Notes under the pieces: generated by a model
Databases searched by the model: none
Told to the model about the DNA's origin: nothing
The model's input: only the letters and a program-made list of their open reading frames with translations
Shown here: positions 1 to 8,626 of the stretch, in pieces
How positions within the stretch are numbered: position 1 is the first letter of the stretch
Layout: every line of letters starts with the position of its first letter
Source of the DNA: Nodosilinea nodulosa PCC 7104
GTDB lineage: Bacteria > Cyanobacteriota > Cyanobacteriia > Phormidesmidales > Phormidesmidaceae
Direction of reading: 5' to 3'
NCBI RefSeq assembly: GCF_000309385.1
Contig: NZ_JH976537.1
Location: 4,896,695 to 4,960,694, forward strand
DNA: 64,000 nucleotides
Translations under genes and position numbers: made by a program

Positions 1-210
1 AATGCGGAGCACTTGCCCTACCGGCACCCCCCGGTAGCGCACGTTGGTGCCCTCCTGCATGCCCAGGGTATTGGCAAATACAAACGTAGCCCGATAGCTG
101 CGGCTGCCGGGATTCAGCCCTCGTAGCCACAGCACCAGACCGCCAAATAGCCCCACCGCAATTAGAATTAGCAGCCCCACCGACCCTTCTCGAATTGCCC
201 TTGCCCGCAT
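1..210 (-). CDS. MCE/MlaD-family lipid-transport protein, N-terminal fragment
   Basis: The gene starts at 210 and runs off the left edge, leaving 70 residues. The N-terminus is a short basic stretch (MRARAIREG) followed by one hydrophobic anchor (SVGLLILIAVGLFGGLVLWL), then the opening of an MCE domain (ATFVFANTLGMQEGTNVRYRGVPVG). The pattern of a strand, then a G-x-x-V-R-Y-x-G-V-x-V-G motif, is typical of MlaD, plastid TGD2 and cyanobacterial homologues. These are periplasmic, anchored in the inner membrane, and carry lipids between membranes in complex with an ABC ATPase and permease. The ATPase gene lies 120 bp upstream on the same strand, which supports the call. Only the N-terminus is visible, so the total length is unknown. 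Confidence 0.85.
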   Translation of the reverse strand, partial: MRARAIREGSVGLLILIAVGLFGGLVLWLRGLNPGSRSYRATFVFANTLGMQEGTNVRYRGVPVGQVLRI

Positions 211-330
211 GGTGCCTCTTACCCCAACCGCTGAACTGGTTTGATCACAACCCCATTCTGTACCGAATCAGCCCCACCTGCCTGGGTTAACGCCAGATCC
301 AGCATTCAGATCCGGCCCGTGGGCAAGGCG

Positions 331-1203
331 CTAGTGCACCAGCTGAATCGGCCCCTCGACCCTGCCGCTAAAAAACTGCCTGACGAAGGGATTGTCGGTT
401 TCATCTACCTCGGTTACCGGCCCCTGCCACTGGATTTTACCCCGGTGTAGGAAAATGACCCGGTCAGCGGTGCGACGAATGGTACTGTCCTGGTGGGTGA
501 CGATCAGATAGGAGCTGCACCCGTTGTTGCCTTTAATATCACGAATCAGGTCTTCGATAACCGTAGAGGCGATCGGGTCGAGCCCGGCCGTAGGCTCGTC
601 GTACAGCAGCAGCGCCGGTCGATCCTGAGGGTTTTCTGGGTTCGACACAATTGCTCTGGCAAAACTAACTCGCTTGCGCATGCCCCCCGATAGCTCTGCC
701 GGGTAGCTTTTGCCTGTACCCGGTAGCCCCACCATGTCGAGCACCTCATCTACGATCTCGCGAATCTGTCGGGCCGGCAAATTAGAGTGCTGGTAGAGCA
801 AAAACCCCACGTTCTCCTCCACCGTCAGCGAGTCAAAGAGGGCGGCCTGCTGAAACACCATGCCAATGCCCACCAGGTCGGGCGAATCTTCAATCAGCCC
901 TTCTCGACGTTTTCCCTGCACATAAATTTCTCCCTCGTCGGGGGAAAGTAGCCCGGCAATAATTCTTAAAATCGTTGATTTGCCCGTGCCCGAGGGACCG
1001 ATGATGGCTACCGCCTCGCCCCGGTACAGGGTTAAGTCGACATTGTCGAGCACCTGGTTTGTGCCAAAGCGCTTAGAAATACCCCGCAACTCTAGCAGCA
1101 CCTCACCGTCGCAGTCGGCTAGGTCGGGCTGGGAGGCCCCCACTACCGCCAGGGGCAATCCGGACTGCCCAGGATCAGGGCCGTGATTGTGGGAATCGGG
1201 CAT
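331..1203 (-). CDS. ABC transporter ATP-binding protein, MlaF/TGD3-like
   Basis: This 290-residue single ATPase has Walker A GPSGTGKST, the signature LSGGMRKRVSFARA, Walker B LLLYDEPTAGLDP and the switch histidine in VTHQD. The signature form LSGGMRKR and the stretch MVFQQAALFDSLTVEENVGF are characteristic of the MlaF/Ttg2A/TGD3 group, which powers MCE-type lipid transport across the envelope. About 35 Pro/Gly-rich residues precede the nucleotide-binding domain. The gene reads straight into the MCE protein at the left edge, so the two probably form an operon. No MlaE-type permease is visible; it may lie outside the window. Family call is firm, lipid substrate is inferred. Confidence 0.9.
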   Translation of the reverse strand: MPDSHNHGPDPGQSGLPLAVVGASQPDLADCDGEVLLELRGISKRFGTNQVLDNVDLTLYRGEAVAIIGPSGTGKSTILRIIAGLLSPDEGEIYVQGKRREGLIEDSPDLVGIGMVFQQAALFDSLTVEENVGFLLYQHSNLPARQIREIVDEVLDMVGLPGTGKSYPAELSGGMRKRVSFARAIVSNPENPQDRPALLLYDEPTAGLDPIASTVIEDLIRDIKGNNGCSSYLIVTHQDSTIRRTADRVIFLHRGKIQWQGPVTEVDETDNPFVRQFFSGRVEGPIQLVH

Positions 1204-1545
1204 AGACTTTACCGATGTGTGTACCCATATATGCCGAATGATCTAGATGATCTAGCTGCCCAGACCCGCCCACCTGAAGGGGCGGCTTTACCAATCATTA
1301 ACAGCCTAGGGGCATATCCATGCTTTGACTCTATCAAATAGCCGCTAAAATCTAAGGCGCTGGTGCTCAATCCTATCAAAGGCTGCTTGAAACTCCCGCA
1401 GGCGTTTCAAGGTATACCGCAATGCGGGTCGGGATAGGGCAGGCCACCGTTGGCCTGGGTGGGGCATCTAGATGGTCGAGAACACCAGCAGACGCCTGTG
1501 TTTAAATGCCTTTTGGGCTGGTCAGATTGCTATCGGCCTCCTTTC
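1204..1545. other. Divergent intergenic region with two hairpins before yvcK
   Basis: The region separates the divergent Mla ATPase and yvcK genes. Two clean inverted repeats precede yvcK: CTTGAAAC (1386-1393) with GTTTCAAG (1404-1411), and CAGGCCA (1440-1446) with TGGCCTG (1451-1457). They could shape a structured leader or be protein sites; no function can be assigned. A longer in-frame reading from 1450 exists for yvcK but would put the second hairpin inside the coding region. Confidence 0.4.
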
Positions 1546-2928
1546 ATGTTCTTAAAATCTTTGTATCAGGCTCTGGCCCGGCTGTTTCAGCAGGTCAGGC
1601 GGGAGACCCTAACCCTGGCTCCTCCCCGCCGGGTTAACCGACTTATGGGATGGCTAGCGCCGGGTCTGCTCGTCAAACGATGGCTGTTCCTCAGCATGGC
1701 TGGGGTGCTGCTGGTGGGAGTGGGGGTGATGATCTGGCTCAAGCTGACGCCCGTATTTTATACGGGGCAGCTGCTGGGGGCGGCACTGCGGGCGTTTACA
1801 ACCCACGTACCCAACTACATTAGCGGCCCGCTGGGCATTTTGCTGGGGCTGGGGCTGATTTTTTGGGGCCAAAGTCGCACCGTAGGCGCTATCACCGATG
1901 TGCTGATTCCCGGCAACGAGGAAGAGCTGCTCGATGCCCTGCTGGCCCAGCGGCGGCTGTCGCGGGGGCCGAAGATGGTGGTGATTGGCGGCGGCACCGG
2001 GCTGTCCAATCTGCTGCGCGGCATGAAGCGGTACAGCTCCAACATTACCGCTATCGTTACGGTGGCCGACGATGGCGGCTCGTCGGGGCGGCTGCGGCGC
2101 GAAATGGGGGTGCTGCCGCCGGGGGATATTCGCAACTGCCTGGCGGCGCTGGCCGATGAGGAAAAGCTGCTCACCGAGCTATTTCAGTACCGATTTGAGG
2201 CGGGCAGCGGGCTGGTGGGCCACAGCTTTGGCAACCTGTTTTTGACCGCCATGAACGAGATCACAGGGGATCTGGAGCAGGCCATTGCCGCCAGTTCTAA
2301 GGTGCTGGCGGTGCGGGGGCAGGTGCTGCCCTCAACCTCGGTGGATGTACAGCTGTGGGCCGAGCTGAGCGATGGTCGGCGAATTGTGGGCGAGTCTAAA
2401 ATTACCGAGGCGCGGGGCCGCATTGTGCACATTGGCTGCCTGCCTCCCAACCCGCCGCCGCTGCCGAAGGCGATCAGGGCGATCGAAGAGGCCGACTACA
2501 TTGTGATTGGCCCCGGCAGCCTCTACACGAGCATTATTCCCAACCTGCTGGTGCCCGATCTGGTGAAGGCGATCGCGGCCCGGCAGGTGCCCCGCATCTA
2601 CGTGTGCAACATCATGACCGAACCCGGCGAGACTGACGGGTTTTCGGTGTCTGACCACATTCGGGCGATCGATTCGGCCTGCGGCTGCTACCTGTTTGAT
2701 GCGGTGCTGGTGCAGAAGGTGATGCCCTCAGATGCGGTGATTAGCCACTACGCCCGAGCCGGGGTGGGGCCGGTGCTGCTCGATCGCGCCGCTATTCTCG
2801 ATTCGGGCCGCCGCATTATCGCCGCCAATGTCATGGAGGAGCGGGAAAATCTGACGGTGCGCCACCACAGCGAACGTCTGGCGCGGGTGCTGCTGCGCTG
2901 GTACACCCGCACCCAGCGCATGTGGTAG
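1546..2928 (+). CDS. yvcK: YvcK/CofD-like gluconeogenesis factor with N-terminal membrane anchor
   Basis: The protein has a CofD-like fold with the phosphate-binding start [19 protein letters not shown], followed by [21 protein letters not shown], and [16 protein letters not shown]. YvcK proteins bind UDP-sugars and influence carbon metabolism and cell-wall synthesis in other bacteria. Start 1546 gives 460 residues (MFLKSLYQ...); an in-frame ATG at 1450 would add 32 poorly conserved residues and is less likely. Two hydrophobic segments (about residues 45-65 and 85-110 from 1546) form a membrane anchor that compact YvcK proteins lack but cyanobacterial ones commonly have. It ends 38 bp before a palindromic repeat and converges on a small membrane-protein gene. 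Confidence 0.9.
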   Translation: MFLKSLYQALARLFQQVRRETLTLAPPRRVNRLMGWLAPGLLVKRWLFLSMAGVLLVGVGVMIWLKLTPVFYTGQLLGAALRAFTTHVPNYISGPLGILLGLGLIFWGQSRTVGAITDVLIPGNEEELLDALLAQRRLSRGPKMVVIGGGTGLSNLLRGMKRYSSNITAIVTVADDGGSSGRLRREMGVLPPGDIRNCLAALADEEKLLTELFQYRFEAGSGLVGHSFGNLFLTAMNEITGDLEQAIAASSKVLAVRGQVLPSTSVDVQLWAELSDGRRIVGESKITEARGRIVHIGCLPPNPPPLPKAIRAIEEADYIVIGPGSLYTSIIPNLLVPDLVKAIAARQVPRIYVCNIMTEPGETDGFSVSDHIRAIDSACGCYLFDAVLVQKVMPSDAVISHYARAGVGPVLLDRAAILDSGRRIIAANVMEERENLTVRHHSERLARVLLRWYTRTQRMW

Positions 2929-2965
2929 GTCCGACGTACAGAACTGCGGGTAGCTTCTTTGCGGG

Positions 2966-3028
2966 GATAGCTGTAGCCAGTTTGGTTAAGACATGTCTCC
3001 TATGAACGTTCAAGCGTTTGAACGTTAT
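2966..3028 (-). repeat. Palindromic interspersed element, partial copy 1
   Basis: This is the right half, in inverted orientation, of the roughly 105-bp element at 40829-40932 and 58819-58923. It carries the outer arm (ATAGCTGTAGCCAG, GGTTAAGACATGTCTCCTA) and the central 22-bp palindrome at 3005-3026, with one central mismatch. The other arm is missing, and the stop codon of the neighbouring minus-strand gene (3028-3030) falls at its edge. It sits between convergent genes. Confidence 0.75.
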
Positions 3029-3291
3029 CAAGAGGGGTCGGTGTTGAGCCGTCGCCCTACCCAGCCGACTATGCCGCTGGCGATCGCCCCTGCCATCAGC
3101 ACGCTAAGGGCGGGCAAAATGAGCGGGTTCCACAGCGAATACCAGAGGTCTAGGCCCAGGTCCAGGTTCATGCTGCGCCCCAGCACGGCGACCAAAAACC
3201 AGCCCAGGCTGAGCAGCACCAGCCCTAGATCGGCCACGAGTACCCAGCTAATTAGGCTAGAGATGCGTTGAGTGATGGGCATTTGCTTCAT
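3028..3291 (-). CDS. Small two-TM membrane protein, unknown function
   Basis: The protein has 87 residues: a short N-terminus (MKQMPITQRISS), a first membrane span (WVLVADLGLVLLSLGWFLVAVLG), a loop with conserved-looking aromatics (LDLGLDLWYSLWNP), and a second span (LILPALSVLMAGAIASGIVGWVG) ending in a basic tail. The composition is that of an integral membrane protein and the reading frame is fully open, but no family is recognised. The stop codon lies at the edge of the partial repeat element, which suggests that the element arrived next to or slightly over the original 3' end. Confidence 0.6.
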   Translation of the reverse strand: MKQMPITQRISSLISWVLVADLGLVLLSLGWFLVAVLGRSMNLDLGLDLWYSLWNPLILPALSVLMAGAIASGIVGWVGRRLNTDPS

Positions 3292-3424
3292 GGGTGCATT
3301 TAGAATTGTAAAACAAGAATAGGCTGCCCTATCGTCTAGAGCAGCCTACCAAAAAGACCAGAGTTACTGGCGGATTAACACACAAATTGCCCTGGACTAG
3401 GCAGATAGCTGGTCCGAAGTTATC

Positions 3425-3607
3425 CTAAGCCTCTAGGTTCTGAATCAGGAGATTGTCGGGATCGACGTAGTGACAAACAGCGTCGTCAACGCAAATCAGG
3501 GCCCAACCAGAGGCTTCGATACTGACTAGCTCGTAGTCGGCGTCTTGCACAAAAAATCCTTTGTGGTTCCTAGTTTCGGGCTTGATTCCAACGGGGTTAC
3601 TAGACAT
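3425..3607 (-). CDS. Small conserved-looking protein, unknown function
   Basis: Start 3607 gives 60 residues beginning MSSNPVGIKPETRNHKGFF, preceded by GGAGAG at a good ribosome-binding distance. An upstream in-frame ATG at 3691 would add 28 residues without a better site and is less likely. The protein is acidic and compact (DADYELVSIEASGWALICVDDAVCHYVDPDNLLIQNLEA) and has no signal peptide or membrane span. It looks like the short cytosolic hypothetical proteins common in filamentous cyanobacteria; no function can be assigned. Confidence 0.6.
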   Translation of the reverse strand: MSSNPVGIKPETRNHKGFFVQDADYELVSIEASGWALICVDDAVCHYVDPDNLLIQNLEA

Positions 3608-4335
3608 GACTATACTCTCCAGAAAACAGCGACCAGCAATGTAGAAGCAAAGCTTATGGCTTACTTGAGGAAATCCTATCATTCCCTTCATGAGAATTTT
3701 ATTAAGTAATTTAAGGGTTTATTGCATAGCAGCAGGTTAAACAGCCAGTGCGCTGCGATCGCGCCATCTCCACACCGAATCAATCCCTTGATTCCTGGGT
3801 TATTGATGCCCCACGCACATTTTTTTCGCCGCCAGAGAAAGATTAACTTAAGTTTTATAAACACTCTATGAGTGATGTCAGATTTTGGGATGGCAGTAGA
3901 AATACTCATTGGCCTGTTGGGCGTCCAGGGCGATTTAGGGCCATTCTGGCTTGATCCCCGACTGGTTTACCGCTATGGCAGCGCCTGGGGCTATTTTTTC
4001 TGTAGCGCTCTGTGCAGTCTGTCGGTCTGGGTCTAAGGGCGCAGCTCAGGTTGCGATGTCGGTGGCACAGCCAGATTAAAGTATTGGGCTGTGCCGCCAA
4101 ATCAACTGGCCGATGTCGCCAAATTGTTGAGGCCGCCGGGTTAAATACCCGCAAATATAGCGATGGCCAATGCGATTAGGGCAGGATTTATAGCTATTGG
4201 CCTATGGCATCCCCCTAAAGGACTGTGCAGAATGACCTAATCGATCTGACGGTGGCTGTATATCCGTCAATCCGTCAAACAGTCTGTCAAATATAATTTT
4301 CGCGTTTTGGCCTCCTGTCGTCTATCTGCATCACT
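3608..4335. other. Intergenic region with possible short ORF and hairpin
   Basis: No convincing gene fills this 728-bp stretch. A plus-strand ORF at 3890-4036 would encode 48 residues (MAVEILIGLLGVQGDLG...) with an aromatic-rich C-terminus, followed 27 bp later by a perfect 9-bp stem, GGCACAGCC (4064-4072) with GGCTGTGCC (4087-4095). It lacks a good ribosome-binding site and resembles no family known to me. The right end holds the promoter-like region of the Nudix gene, listed separately. Confidence 0.35.
4264..4297 (+). promoter_or_regulatory. Putative promoter with three direct repeats before the Nudix gene
   Basis: CCGTCAA occurs at 4264-4270 and 4272-4278, and CTGTCAA at 4284-4290, immediately upstream of a consensus -10 TATAAT at 4292-4297. 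The repeats occupy the place of the -35 box, so they may bind an activator. Transcription would start about 35 bp before the ATG at 4336. Confidence 0.5.
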
Positions 4336-4959
4336 ATGATCTCACCCTGGCTCAGCTGGATTCAGCAGCTTTTGGGCATTGCTCAGACTGGGCTGCACTA
4401 CAAAAATCATCCCTATGACACAGAGCGCTACAGGCAGGTGCAGGACATTGCCGTTGCCATGCTTGCCGCTCAGGCCCAGGCCGACCCGCTTGCTCTACTG
4501 GAGCTATTTCAGCGGGAGCAGGGGCATGCCACCCCCAAAGTCGATGTCAGAGGGGTCGTGTTTCGCGATCAAAAGATTTTGCTGGTGCAGGAGCGTTCCG
4601 ACGGTCTGTGGGCGCTGCCCGGCGGCTGGGCCGATGTGGGCGATTCCCCCAGCTCCGCCGTAGAGCGCGAAATCTTTGAGGAGTCTGGCTTTACCGCCCG
4701 CGCCACCCGCCTGCTGGCCTGCTACGATCGCGCTCACCCCCGCCACGGGCACCCGCCCGCCCTGCACCACAGCTATCGATTAGTCTTTCTCTGTGAGATT
4801 ACCGGCGGCCAGCCCACCCCCAGCTACGAAACCCCGGCGGTAGACTTTTTTGGCCCCCACGAGATCCCGCCCCTTTCCCTGGGGCGCACCAGCCCCAGCC
4901 AAATTCAGCGTTTTTTTGAGTCCTTAAACAACCCCGACCAGCCCACCGACTTCGACTAG
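4336..4959 (+). CDS. Nudix hydrolase with Nudix_N-type N-terminal domain
   Basis: This 207-residue protein has an N-terminal helical domain (about residues 1-65) of the kind paired with ADP-sugar/nucleotide Nudix enzymes (Nudix_N). The Nudix fold follows from about residue 68. The Nudix box runs from GGWADVGDSPSSAVERE into IFEESGF and keeps the metal-binding REIFEESG core; the first Glu of the consensus is replaced by Asp. These enzymes hydrolyse nucleoside diphosphates linked to another group, using Mg or Mn. Substrate cannot be told from sequence. It is apparently monocistronic, with its own -10 and three direct repeats upstream. Confidence 0.88.
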   Translation: MISPWLSWIQQLLGIAQTGLHYKNHPYDTERYRQVQDIAVAMLAAQAQADPLALLELFQREQGHATPKVDVRGVVFRDQKILLVQERSDGLWALPGGWADVGDSPSSAVEREIFEESGFTARATRLLACYDRAHPRHGHPPALHHSYRLVFLCEITGGQPTPSYETPAVDFFGPHEIPPLSLGRTSPSQIQRFFESLNNPDQPTDFD

Positions 4960-4969
4960 CTACTAGCCA

Positions 4970-5100
4970 TCTCCCCCACTCCCCCACTCCCCACTCCCCA
5001 CTCCCCACTCCCCCACTCCCCCACTCCCCATCCATCTCCCCATCTCCCCCATCTCCCCCATCCCCTCATCTCCCCCACCCCCTCATCTCCCCACCCCCCT
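4970..5100. repeat. C-rich low-complexity spacer of CCCCCACT/CCCCATCT units
   Basis: About 130 bp on the top strand are built almost only of degenerate CCCCCACT, CCCCACT and CTCCCCCAT units. It fills the whole gap between the convergent Nudix gene and the minus-strand gene that stops at 5099. The G-rich spacer between urtD and urtE (21630-21755) has similar units on the opposite strand. Confidence 0.85.
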
Positions 5101-7150
5101 ACCCCTGCTTCTGCAACAATCCCTCAAACACCCGCTCACCCACTGGCGCATTGCCAGAGGGCACTAGCCGCAGAGGCCCAGGGGCGGCGCCTGCGGCGAG
5201 CGGCTCGTAGGCAATGGCGATCGGAGCCTCGCGCTGGTCAAAGGCCTCTAGCAGCGTTTGCCGGGGCAGCTCTGCCGGGTCAATAAAGGCGGGATCGTAG
5301 TCAAAAAAGGCCTGTTGTTGGCCTTCGACCTGGATGCCCCTGGCCCGCATCTCCTCGTCGTAGCTGAGGGTGTAGTTGATGAAGTCAGGCTGGCGATCGC
5401 CCAGCTGAATGCGGTCTTTGATCACCAGGCGGTTTTTGACCGTGAGGGCGTACTGGCTAGGAGCTAAATCGTCGTCGGCAAAGTAGAGACGCTTGAGATC
5501 GCCCTGGGCGGCTAGGGCCACCCGCTGCCCCGCTGGCAGCCTCAGGCCGCTGAGGTCAAACCCAGCGCTTTTAGACACGCGGCGATCGGTAATGGAGAAC
5601 CCAGTTTCTGGCGTCGATGAGTCGAACTGGTAGGCACGGGTTTCATCGCTGAGGCCGATCGAGAGCTGGGGAATGTCGGTGGACTGGTTGGCGACAAACG
5701 TAATCTCTGGGCCGGAAGCATTGGCAACCAGAAACAGGGTCAGGCGCTGGTCGGGGCTAAGCACCAGGCCGGACACATTGGCGGTGTACCCCGGCCCGGT
5801 GAGCTGTAGGGTAACGGGCGATCGCGGCCCAGGGGCTACCCCACTCAGGGTAACCTCCAGGGGCTGACCCAGGGCGGCGGCAGGGAGGCGATAGCTGGCG
5901 GGCACCGCGCGGCTGAGTCCCCCTTTAAAGGGCACTAGATCGACGGTATCATCGCTGCTAAAGGGCTTTGAACCAGCCTCCTCAGACAATAAAGCTCCGC
6001 CGTAGGGCACCACCGTGAGCACTCCTTCACCAATCAACGCAATGTCCACAGAGGGTTGGGCACCAGCGTCGGCCTCGGTTTCGGTGCCGCAAAAGGGACA
6101 GGTGAAGGGGCCGGTGGCCGCGAGCTGACTCTCGGCTGGGGGCTGCCGCCACGATCGCTGGGTCAGATCCAGGGTTTTGCTCTGGGCATCGCCGCCAAAT
6201 TTCGGCCCGCTGGGGGTAGGCTGGTAGGCCCAGGTGTCGGCCTGGGTGTCAAACTCGACGTGGAGGTCGGTGGGGCTGCTGGGGCGACCGGCGGGGTAGT
6301 TGCTGTCGTAGACATAGACCCAGTACTGGCCGCTGCCCCGGTCTTCGAGTCGGTAGGGGGTGAGGGCGTGGCCCTCGGTGAGCGCCCCCTCCAGCAGGCG
6401 GTAGACCCCCATCGTAAATGGGTCCGCCGAGCCGGTCAAAAACACCTGCGCGATCGCCAGCAGGATTTGGGTGGGCGTAAAGGTGTCGCGAACGGTCTGG
6501 GTGGGCTGAAACACTTCGCTCACTCCCTGCATGAGAAACAGGTTGGCGATAAAGGTTTGCAGGTCAAACAGCGTGCGGGCCAGGCCAAACACCGTGTGCC
6601 CCAGCAAAAAATTGACCAGCCGCTGCCACCAGGGAATTCGCGGTGGACTGGGCTGCCACAGGTCGAGGGCGGCGGCGGCCATACCCTCTGAAAGGCCCTG
6701 CTTCATACCCCCTAGCTGGGTGGTGAGCCAGCTCCGGGCAGCAGCGGTGAGCACGCAGGTGGCCGAACCATCGCCCACACATACCTGAGGGCCAAAAAGC
6801 TGCTGAAGCTGCTCGGTAAGCACCGCTTCCCAGGCCTGGGCATTGCGATTTAGGTCGATGGCTTGCAGCAGCTCTTGGTTAGAAAACTGGAACCCGTTCA
6901 CCGCTGGGTCAAAGTTGGCTAGCGCTACGCTGCCGCTGGGCAACTGCTCAAGCTGGGCCAGCAAACGGGGGCTGGCTAGGCTGGCTGCAGGGGCAGTCCG
7001 GTGTGCGGGTGGCTCGGCCACGGCCGCGATCGCCAGGTAGGGCCGCAGCTGCACCGCGATCAGCGCGGTGAGCAACATCAATCCTAGCCACCGCCTGAGC
7101 CGCCTAGGCCGATCCCTCCGCTGTTCTGTCATGTCGCTGATGTTGGCCAC
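5099..7150 (-). CDS. Large secreted or membrane-anchored protein, unknown function
   Basis: The protein has 683 residues. A basic N-terminus (MTEQRRDRPRRLRRW) leads into one hydrophobic segment (LGLMLLTALIAVQLRPYLAIAAVA) serving as signal or anchor, so the rest is probably periplasmic or extracellular. Around residues 165-230 are aromatic and hydrophobic segments. The stretch EGHALTPYRLEDRGSGQYWVY followed by VYDSNYPAG resembles the His and Asp/Asn half of a papain-like fold as found in bacterial secreted proteins, but I see no matching catalytic Cys. A CPFCGT pair lies mid-protein. The C-terminal half looks like beta-rich domains. A second in-frame start (MTEQRR) is possible at residue 7. 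Not recognised as any named family. Confidence 0.75.
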   Translation of the reverse strand: MANISDMTEQRRDRPRRLRRWLGLMLLTALIAVQLRPYLAIAAVAEPPAHRTAPAASLASPRLLAQLEQLPSGSVALANFDPAVNGFQFSNQELLQAIDLNRNAQAWEAVLTEQLQQLFGPQVCVGDGSATCVLTAAARSWLTTQLGGMKQGLSEGMAAAALDLWQPSPPRIPWWQRLVNFLLGHTVFGLARTLFDLQTFIANLFLMQGVSEVFQPTQTVRDTFTPTQILLAIAQVFLTGSADPFTMGVYRLLEGALTEGHALTPYRLEDRGSGQYWVYVYDSNYPAGRPSSPTDLHVEFDTQADTWAYQPTPSGPKFGGDAQSKTLDLTQRSWRQPPAESQLAATGPFTCPFCGTETEADAGAQPSVDIALIGEGVLTVVPYGGALLSEEAGSKPFSSDDTVDLVPFKGGLSRAVPASYRLPAAALGQPLEVTLSGVAPGPRSPVTLQLTGPGYTANVSGLVLSPDQRLTLFLVANASGPEITFVANQSTDIPQLSIGLSDETRAYQFDSSTPETGFSITDRRVSKSAGFDLSGLRLPAGQRVALAAQGDLKRLYFADDDLAPSQYALTVKNRLVIKDRIQLGDRQPDFINYTLSYDEEMRARGIQVEGQQQAFFDYDPAFIDPAELPRQTLLEAFDQREAPIAIAYEPLAAGAAPGPLRLVPSGNAPVGERVFEGLLQKQG

Positions 7151-7889
7151 TGTAGTTACCCTTAAACAATTGCCATTAAACCCAGTGCGCTGCGCTGTGA
7201 TTTTAGCTAAAGTATTGCTAACGCTGGCGTTGCCCCTGGCGTCTTGATCCTATTTGCCCCCTCAACCTGCTGGCCACAGCGAACCTATAGACCATAGAGG
7301 TCGAGCCGCGCCCCCAAAAACTTCCCTGGGATGGGTTGGTCAAATTGAGTTTTGCTTATATGGTTAGGGCAGATTTGCCTGCTGGGATGGGTAGATATAC
7401 CTCGGGTAGACGAGATTCCCTAGCGATCGCAGCTCTATACGCAGATCATGACAACCCAGGGTGCCGTAAGAGGTAGTGACGATGATGTTTTTTATTCCCC
7501 CAGCCGTGCCTCCCTCGGGAGCCATGGCCCTGGTGCTGATTAGAACCGACACTGTCAGTGCCGAGTGCAAAAAAAACAGCCGCGACTGTTTTCCGGGCGA
7601 TTTGGTCGGGGTTTCTCCCCAAATCTCGCCCGATCGGTCCACCGACCTGCTTGGGCGAACCAGCGGGTTCCTGCCTGGGACAGAGACCCGAACCCCCTGA
7701 GCCTGAGACGGATAAAACGCGCTGACTGCCTGACAGATGTCCAACGTAGGTCGGATGCAACGCAGGGTCACCCAGCACTGGCCGATCCTGAGGCCTGCTG
7801 GGTTCTGCTGTTGCGCCACCCAGCCTGCGAAATATCAATGCTGTCCAACGTTGTCTCAGCTAACCAGCAGAACGTCTCTGTTGACGCCT
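7151..7889. other. Intergenic region with tandem hairpins, no recognised gene
   Basis: No ORF here has convincing coding character; the longer ones overlap in several frames and lack ribosome-binding sites. Two adjacent inverted repeats stand out: AAAACAG (7573-7579) with CTGTTTT (7586-7592), then arms CGGGCGATTTGG (from 7594) and CCAAATCTCGCCCG (to 7632). The rest, including a stretch around 7740-7800 resembling decayed intergenic repeat sequence, is unexplained. Confidence 0.4.
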
Positions 7890-8606
7890 CTATCGACGTT
7901 TTGCCGCAGGTTGTGATGCGGGCGCGGGCAGCGCTTCTAGGGTAAGGGTAGCGGCGGCGGCGGCCAGGGCCTGCGGCGACTCTGGATCGGCCAGGTAGGG
8001 CAAGGTGCCCAGCACAGGGGTTTGGGTCAGGCCAGCCACTAAGTCGATGGGTGCCCACTGGTCAATGTCTTCGGCGGTTAGCGCCGTTGGACAGTTGAGG
8101 ACAAGGCCGCGCAGATCGATGCCCCTCTGGCGAGCCAGGGCCACATTGGCGACGGCCTGGGCGATCGCGCCCAGCCTGACCGGCACCACCAGCACCACCG
8201 GCAGGTGCCAGGCCGCCGCCAGGTCGGCCACGGTCAGCTCGTAGGTTACTGGCGAGCCTAGCCCCCCCAGCCCCTCGACCAAGACCCAGGGGTGCTGCTG
8301 GGTACTTGCCTCTAGGGCGCGCCAGGCCAGCGCCAGGTCAACGCTGCGCCCCTCCAGGGCGGCGGCCAGCGGCGGGGCCAGGGGGGCCTCAAAGTACTGG
8401 GCGGTAATCGCCTCCAGGCTGGTTTGAGGGAAAAACAGGCGCTGGTACAGTTCGCGATCGCCGACCCCCGACTGAAAGGGCTTCAGCACCGCCGGAGCCT
8501 GGGCAGGCCGATGTTGCTGCCAGTAGGCCAGCAGAGCGCTGGTGAGGACGGTTTTACCCACTTCGGTATCGGTACCGGCCACCAGCAGAGCATTGAGAGA
8601 AGCCAT
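7890..8606 (-). CDS. bioD: Dethiobiotin synthetase BioD
   Basis: ATP-dependent carboxylation of 7,8-diaminopelargonic acid to dethiobiotin, the penultimate step of biotin synthesis, in the cytosol. The P-loop is VAGTDTEVGKTVLTSAL near the N-terminus. The substrate-binding lysine region is VLKPFQSG, and the second ATP/substrate motif is VEGLGGLGSP. Start MASLNALLVAG at 8606 places the P-loop at the usual distance; the ORF opens five codons earlier at 8621. About 238 residues, normal for the family. It follows the kinase gene by about 20 bp on the same strand and could be cotranscribed, although no functional link is evident. The C-terminus is Ala-rich. Confidence 0.9.
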   Translation of the reverse strand: MASLNALLVAGTDTEVGKTVLTSALLAYWQQHRPAQAPAVLKPFQSGVGDRELYQRLFFPQTSLEAITAQYFEAPLAPPLAAALEGRSVDLALAWRALEASTQQHPWVLVEGLGGLGSPVTYELTVADLAAAWHLPVVLVVPVRLGAIAQAVANVALARQRGIDLRGLVLNCPTALTAEDIDQWAPIDLVAGLTQTPVLGTLPYLADPESPQALAAAAATLTLEALPAPASQPAAKRR

Positions 8607-8626
8607 AGACCTGATTGCCAAGAACC

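Noticed and set aside
4970..5100. Possible CRISPR array
   Set aside because: Units are degenerate and contiguous with no spacers of constant length, and no cas gene is near.
6056..6691. 211-residue plus-strand ORF inside the large secreted-protein gene
   Set aside because: Glycine/valine-rich antisense shadow, typical of GC-rich DNA; the minus-strand frame has a signal peptide and coherent domains.
7364..7838. Overlapping 151- and 130-residue minus-strand ORFs
   Set aside because: Two frames over the same DNA, no ribosome-binding site, no coherent domains; the sequence resembles decayed repeat DNA.
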